Of a stretch of 64,000 nt of DNA, positions 60,241 through 64,000 are shown piece after piece. The position numbers and the translations under genes are program-made. Source of the DNA: Arthrobacter silviterrae (GTDB lineage: Bacteria; Actinomycetota; Actinomycetes; Actinomycetales; Micrococcaceae); the NCBI RefSeq assembly GCF_011045165.1, contig NZ_JAAKZI010000005.1, positions 1 through 64,000 of the forward strand, in the 5' to 3' direction. The notes beneath the pieces are model-generated. The model was not told the DNA's origin, did not search any database, and worked only from the letters and a program-made list of their open reading frames with translations. Position 1 is the stretch's first letter. Every line of letters begins with the position of its first letter.

Positions 60241-60546
60241 TCAGTCCCTTTGCCGCCGGCTGCGTTTGGTGTTCCCATCCGCTTTCTTCGACCCGGTCGG
60301 TCCAAAGCGGCGGGCAAAGGACAGGTAGAAACCGCCGGCGAGTCCTGTGAATGCCCCGGCCAGAACAATCCAATGCGTTCTGAGCAAAATATCCAGAACC
60401 CACCCTATCAAACTCCAGACAACAATTCCGCCAATAATGTAGCTAAAGACGATCATCCCGGAATTGTAGCCGCCGTTGTTGTTGGCATTTTTGGGGTTGC
60501 CTGAAGCGGCCGAATACCGATCTTCCGGACCCGGGCCGGTGCTCAT
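60241..60546 (-). CDS. AtpZ/AtpI-like small membrane protein
   Basis: 101 residues with two membrane segments (near 30-52 and 58-78) and a basic tail KKADGNTKRSRRQRD. It matches the position and form of AtpZ/AtpI family assembly proteins at the head of atp operons. Its start overlaps the previous gene's stop. It may help c-ring assembly or be a Mg/Ca carrier; sequence alone does not say. Confidence 0.82.
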   Translation of the reverse strand: MSTGPGPEDRYSAASGNPKNANNNGGYNSGMIVFSYIIGGIVVWSLIGWVLDILLRTHWIVLAGAFTGLAGGFYLSFARRFGPTGSKKADGNTKRSRRQRD

Positions 60547-61055
60547 TTGGTGTCCCCGGCGGAGCCTGTCGAATCCTGCGGTTCAGCAGGGTCGTTGTAG
60601 AGCAGCAGGCGCTGCCTGCTGAAGGTGACCACCTCGGTGGCCTGCCACAACACAACCACCACGACGCCGGCCGCAGCGAACCATGGACCGTTCAGCCAGG
60701 TGGGGGTGCCCAGGGTGAAGAGTATGACGGCGAAGCCCACCACCTTGACCAGGTAGGTCACCATGAAGACGCCGATGGCCCCCGACGGGTTTTTCCGGCC
60801 GTAAATGTGGCCAACCAGCAGGCTGAGGCCGAAGAATACGACCACCACGGCGGAGCCAAAGGCCACACTGCCCACTCCCGCCCAGCCGCTGACCACCAGT
60901 GCCGCAACGGCCAGTGCGGCCGTCGCTGCGGAGGCTATCAGCAGGCATTTCTTGAGAATGTTCAGCCAGGGGGTCGCTGAAGGGCCGGAGGCCGGAAACG
61001 GCTCCTGTGCAGCACCGTTCAAGGCACCTTTGTCCTTCAATAGAATCTCCATCAT
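60543..61055 (-). CDS. atpI: AtpI-like protein, ATP synthase operon head
   Basis: 170 residues with four membrane segments in pairs, an N-terminal soluble part (KDKGALNGAAQEPFPASGP) and HIYGRKNPSGAIGVFMVTYL between them. It is the first atp operon gene, where AtpI (needed for c-ring assembly) is usual. ATG 61055 or 61052 may be used; no Shine-Dalgarno is seen. A TAGAAT is present on the minus strand at about 61112-61117. Confidence 0.78.
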   Translation of the reverse strand: MMEILLKDKGALNGAAQEPFPASGPSATPWLNILKKCLLIASAATAALAVAALVVSGWAGVGSVAFGSAVVVVFFGLSLLVGHIYGRKNPSGAIGVFMVTYLVKVVGFAVILFTLGTPTWLNGPWFAAAGVVVVVLWQATEVVTFSRQRLLLYNDPAEPQDSTGSAGDTK

Positions 61056-61162
61056 GAGGGGCGCGTTCGGATTGAAAGCCACGGGAGCGCCACGGCGAGA
61101 ACCGCCAAGGATAATTCTACATGAGATAGAACTGCACGCCGACAGGAACCATCCACGGAACG

Positions 61163-62236
61163 CTACTCCCCCGCTACCCCGCCGGCCGCGCCGTTGCCCG
61201 GCGCATGGGCTGCCTTGTGGCGGAAGTACCGCTGGAACAGGGTGGGTGTGCGCAGGTACAGCAGCACCACGGCAAGGCAGAGCGCGGTGGCACTGATCTG
61301 CATGGCGCTGTTTCCCTGCGCGGCAATGATGCCAAGGACACTGACCACCACGGTGGCCGTGCTGACCACCGCCGTGGCCTGCAGGTGGCCCAGCCCCACA
61401 ATGTTCAGCCGCTGGTAGACGTGCTGGCGGTGCGAGGCGTACCACCGCTCCCCCGCCAGCAGGCGCCGCAGGAAGGTCACAAAGGTGTCCACGAGGTAGA
61501 TGAGCACCGGCGAGAATATGTATTCCACGGGGACTTTGGCCAGGAAGGCCGCCATGGCCGTGACCGAGATGGAAGCCCCCAGCAGGTAGCTGCCGACGTC
61601 GCCCATGAATACCTTCCGCCGCCCCAGGTTCCACGGCAGGAAGCCGGCAAAGGCGGCCGCAATCGCCACACCGGCAAAAACCAGCCAGTCATGGCCGGTG
61701 ACCACGCCGGCGTATGCGTAGAAGCCACCAACCAGCAGTCCGTGCATGCCGGAAATGCCGTTGATGCCGTCCATGAAGTTGGAAACGTTGATATAGGCGG
61801 CCACCGCAATGGCGCCGGCCGGGATCCACCACATCTGCTGGGCGCCCGGGTCGATGACGGCCACGGCGCCCGTGGCCACGGCTCCCACGGCCAGCTGCAA
61901 CCCGGCCCTGAGTGCAATGGGCAGGCCCCTGATGTCCTCCACCCAGCCAATGGCGGCGGCAGCCACGGCAACCAGCAGAACCACCACCAGCGTTGCCTGC
62001 GCCTGGCCGGCAGCCACACGGCCTTGCGGCAGGAAGATCGCGGTAAGCAGGCCTGCGGACAGGGCCACCGCCGTCGTAATTCCCATGCCTCGGATGGTGG
62101 GCGTCTGGTGCGAGGACCTGGCGTTGGGTACGTCAAGGACGCCTGCACGGACCAGGAGGGGCCGGGCCGCCAGGGGCAGGACCAGTGCCAGCACCAGTGC
62201 CACGGCACCAACCGTGAGCGCAGCGCCGGGCATCAT
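61163..62236 (-). CDS. Undecaprenyl-phosphate GlcNAc-1-phosphate transferase-like (WecA/TagO type)
   Basis: 357-residue polyprenyl-phosphate N-acetylhexosamine-1-phosphate transferase with about 10-11 membrane segments. Catalytic loops are visible: WVEDIRGLP, YINVSNFMDGINGI, the Asp-rich FMGDVGSYLLGA, and SHRQHVYQRLN, the His-rich sugar loop. It starts lipid-linked glycan synthesis for wall polymers or exopolysaccharide. Its ATG overlaps the stop of the CapD-like gene (ATGA). Confidence 0.93.
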   Translation of the reverse strand: MMPGAALTVGAVALVLALVLPLAARPLLVRAGVLDVPNARSSHQTPTIRGMGITTAVALSAGLLTAIFLPQGRVAAGQAQATLVVVLLVAVAAAAIGWVEDIRGLPIALRAGLQLAVGAVATGAVAVIDPGAQQMWWIPAGAIAVAAYINVSNFMDGINGISGMHGLLVGGFYAYAGVVTGHDWLVFAGVAIAAAFAGFLPWNLGRRKVFMGDVGSYLLGASISVTAMAAFLAKVPVEYIFSPVLIYLVDTFVTFLRRLLAGERWYASHRQHVYQRLNIVGLGHLQATAVVSTATVVVSVLGIIAAQGNSAMQISATALCLAVVLLYLRTPTLFQRYFRHKAAHAPGNGAAGGVAGE

Positions 62237-64000
62237 CGCGCTTCCGCCGCTATGTCGCCGTCGGACTCGTCAATGCTGGGCAGCTCCGGGCCGGACTCGT
62301 CGCGGCAGCGCTGCAGCCACAGTTCCAGGCTCAGCTCGGCGGGGTCCAGGGGGCGTGCGTGCGTGTGTGAAATCTTCGGGTGGCCGTCAGGGTCCTTGAT
62401 TTCGTCGTCGCCCGTGAGCTGTTCGTGGAGCTTCTCGGAGGGGCGAAGGCCGGTGATCTTGATCTCAACCTTTTTGCCCGACATGGCGATCATGCGCTCG
62501 GCCACGTCCATGATGCGCACGGGATCGCCCATGTCCAGAATCAGCACGTCGCCGCCGTGGCCGATGGCGCCGGCCTGGATGACCAGCTGGCATGCCTCCG
62601 GGATGGTCATGAAGAAGCGGGTGACGTCCGGGTGGGTGACCGTGACGGGGCCGCCATTGTTGATCTGGTCGGTGAACAGCGGGAGCATGGAGCCGCGGCT
62701 GCCGATGACATTGCCAAAACGGACGGAAACGTAGCGCTTGCCCGTTTCGCCCGCCATCCAGGACGTGATCTTCTCCGCCGCGCGCTTGGAGTGCCCCAGG
62801 GCCGTGGTTGGGCTCGCCGCCTTGTCGGTGGAGACATTGACAAAGGTCTCCACGCCCACGCTGCGGGCTGCGGCCAGCACGTTGAGGGAGCCCAGCACAT
62901 TGGTCTGCCAGCCTTCCTTGGGGAACATCTGCAGCAGCGGCGCGTGCTTGAGTGCGGCCGCATGGAACACCACCTCTGGGCGGCGCCTGGCAAATATGCC
63001 CATGAGCGTCTCGGCGTCGCGGATGTCAGCCAGCACGGTGGTGTCGTCATTGAGCAGGCCGTGGCCCAGGATGGAAAACTGCGTGTGTTGCAGGCCTGTT
63101 TCGTCGCGGTCCAGCATGATCAGCTCGGCCGGGTCGAAACCGTGCAGCTGGCGGCAGAGCTCGGAGCCGATGGAGCCGCCTGCACCCGTGACCAGGACGC
63201 GCTTGCCGGTGACGTAGCTGGCGATCTGTTCCACCTTGATGTCCACCGGGCGGCGGCCGATCAAGTCTTCCACGTCAATTTCGCGGAAGTCGGTGAGGCC
63301 ACCCTTGTTGTCCCGGTTGGTGTCGGGAGTGAGCATTTCCTGCAGAGGGGGCAGCACCAGGACCTTGATGCCCAGGCCGGAGACACTGTCCGAGATCTCC
63401 CGGATGCGTTTGGCCTCCAGGTGTGCGATGGCCAGCACCACCACCGTGGACTTGGTGCGGCGGATAATTTCCGGCAGTTCGTCCCCGCGCCCCAGCACGC
63501 CCACCGAGCTCAGCCGCAGGTGCTTCTTGGTGGTGTCGTCATCGATGAGCCCCACGGGCACGTACGGGGATTCCGGGTCCTGGATCATGCGCGTCACGAG
63601 GGAGTTGCCCAGGAACCCGGCTCCGTAGATGAGGGTCTTTTGGGCCTGCTCCCCAAACGTGGGCTTACCCTCTACGTAAAGGCGCTTGAGGTAGCGGACG
63701 GCCGCCATCAGCAGGGCGGCAAACGGGAAGGCAATGGCGCTGACGGAGCGGGCAATGTGGATTTCCTGGACGGTCAGGAACAGGAACACGCTGGTCACTG
63801 CGGCCACAATCAAGGTGGCGGCAATGAGCACCCTCGCCTCCTGGATGCTGCCGAAGGTGTAGCGCCCCCGGTAAAGGGCCAGCGACCAGCCCGCAATGAG
63901 CTGGGTGGCAATGGCCACGCCGATCAGCAGGACCAGGCCGCCCACGTTGATGAGCCGGACGTCCAGCTCATACCGCAGCAGGACGGCCAGCAGCAGTGCC
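62233..64000 (-). CDS. CapD/WbpM-like nucleotide-sugar dehydratase/epimerase, cut at right edge
   Basis: At least 589 residues; the frame runs open to position 64000, so the N terminus lies outside. Membrane segments near the N terminus (LLIGVAIATQLIAG and others) lead to a first Rossmann domain, LIYGAGFLGNSLVTRMIQD, and the catalytic SDR domain with RVLVTGAGGSIGSELCRQL, DRDETGL, NVLGSLNVLAAA and TDKAASPTTALGHSKRAAE (Lys active-site type). Members make UDP-sugars with 4,6-dehydratase or epimerase activity. It pairs with the WecA-like transferase in glycan synthesis. Confidence 0.93.
   Translation of the reverse strand, partial: ALLLAVLLRYELDVRLINVGGLVLLIGVAIATQLIAGWSLALYRGRYTFGSIQEARVLIAATLIVAAVTSVFLFLTVQEIHIARSVSAIAFPFAALLMAAVRYLKRLYVEGKPTFGEQAQKTLIYGAGFLGNSLVTRMIQDPESPYVPVGLIDDDTTKKHLRLSSVGVLGRGDELPEIIRRTKSTVVVLAIAHLEAKRIREISDSVSGLGIKVLVLPPLQEMLTPDTNRDNKGGLTDFREIDVEDLIGRRPVDIKVEQIASYVTGKRVLVTGAGGSIGSELCRQLHGFDPAELIMLDRDETGLQHTQFSILGHGLLNDDTTVLADIRDAETLMGIFARRRPEVVFHAAALKHAPLLQMFPKEGWQTNVLGSLNVLAAARSVGVETFVNVSTDKAASPTTALGHSKRAAEKITSWMAGETGKRYVSVRFGNVIGSRGSMLPLFTDQINNGGPVTVTHPDVTRFFMTIPEACQLVIQAGAIGHGGDVLILDMGDPVRIMDVAERMIAMSGKKVEIKITGLRPSEKLHEQLTGDDEIKDPDGHPKISHTHARPLDPAELSLELWLQRCRDESGPELPSIDESDGDIAAEAR

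Overview
The window is GC-rich chromosomal DNA from an actinobacterium, most likely a member of the Micrococcaceae close to Arthrobacter. The reasons are the GC-biased codon use, many GTG starts, an atpIBEFHAGDC operon followed by a DUF2550 gene, NucS mismatch endonuclease, the ClpS-DUF2017 pair, the murI-MBL-(membrane protein)-rph-rdgB cluster and an NrtR-led nadABC operon. I see no rRNA, tRNA, CRISPR array, complete insertion sequence or prophage. About 50 genes fill the window and no gene-free stretch exceeds 300 bases.

Layout. Positions 1-240 hold the end of an unrecognised gene and a 31-bp tandem repeat. Positions 239-9530 hold an M20 peptidase, a fumarylacetoacetase-family enzyme, a GtrA protein and the NAD operon on the minus strand: nrtR-nadA-nadB-nadC-cysteine desulfurase, headed by a clear promoter with a 23-bp palindrome that I read as the NrtR operator. 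Positions 9730-24980 hold an amino acid permease, an alpha/beta hydrolase, a phosphoribosyltransferase, trpF, an MFS exporter, sbcCD, a membrane-anchored protein, an aquaporin, an ADP-ribosylglycohydrolase, DUF4395, a DEDDh exonuclease with BRCT domain and a DedA protein. Positions 25050-33684 hold an NCS1 transporter, rdgB/rph, a small membrane protein, an MBL hydrolase, murI, DUF2017/clpS and the NAD salvage genes pncB and pncA.

Positions 33689-34318 are the only clearly accessory segment: a small GIY-YIG nuclease gene with unusual codons, bracketed by inverted arrays of a roughly 40-bp REP-like palindromic repeat. Positions 34343-46846 hold a DEAD/DEAH helicase, DUF3039, nagB, an ABC exporter, a thioredoxin-fold/TPR protein, a large Gly/Lys-repeat membrane protein, an AI-2E family transporter, a hydrolase, a zinc-binding protein and nucS. 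Positions 46882-52588 hold nagA, cspA with a strong terminator, and an aminoacyl-lipid synthase/esterase pair. The rest is DUF2550, the ATP synthase operon, a WecA-like transferase and a CapD/WbpM-like nucleotide-sugar enzyme that runs off the right edge.

Two themes cut across regions. NAD metabolism is represented by de novo synthesis (nadABC with its own cysteine desulfurase), its regulator and salvage (pncA, pncB). Many first genes of transcription units have a TAnnnT box ending 6 or 7 bases before the start codon and no Shine-Dalgarno, which predicts leaderless mRNAs. The most promising lead for an undescribed system is the GIY-YIG gene with its flanking REP-like inverted repeats.
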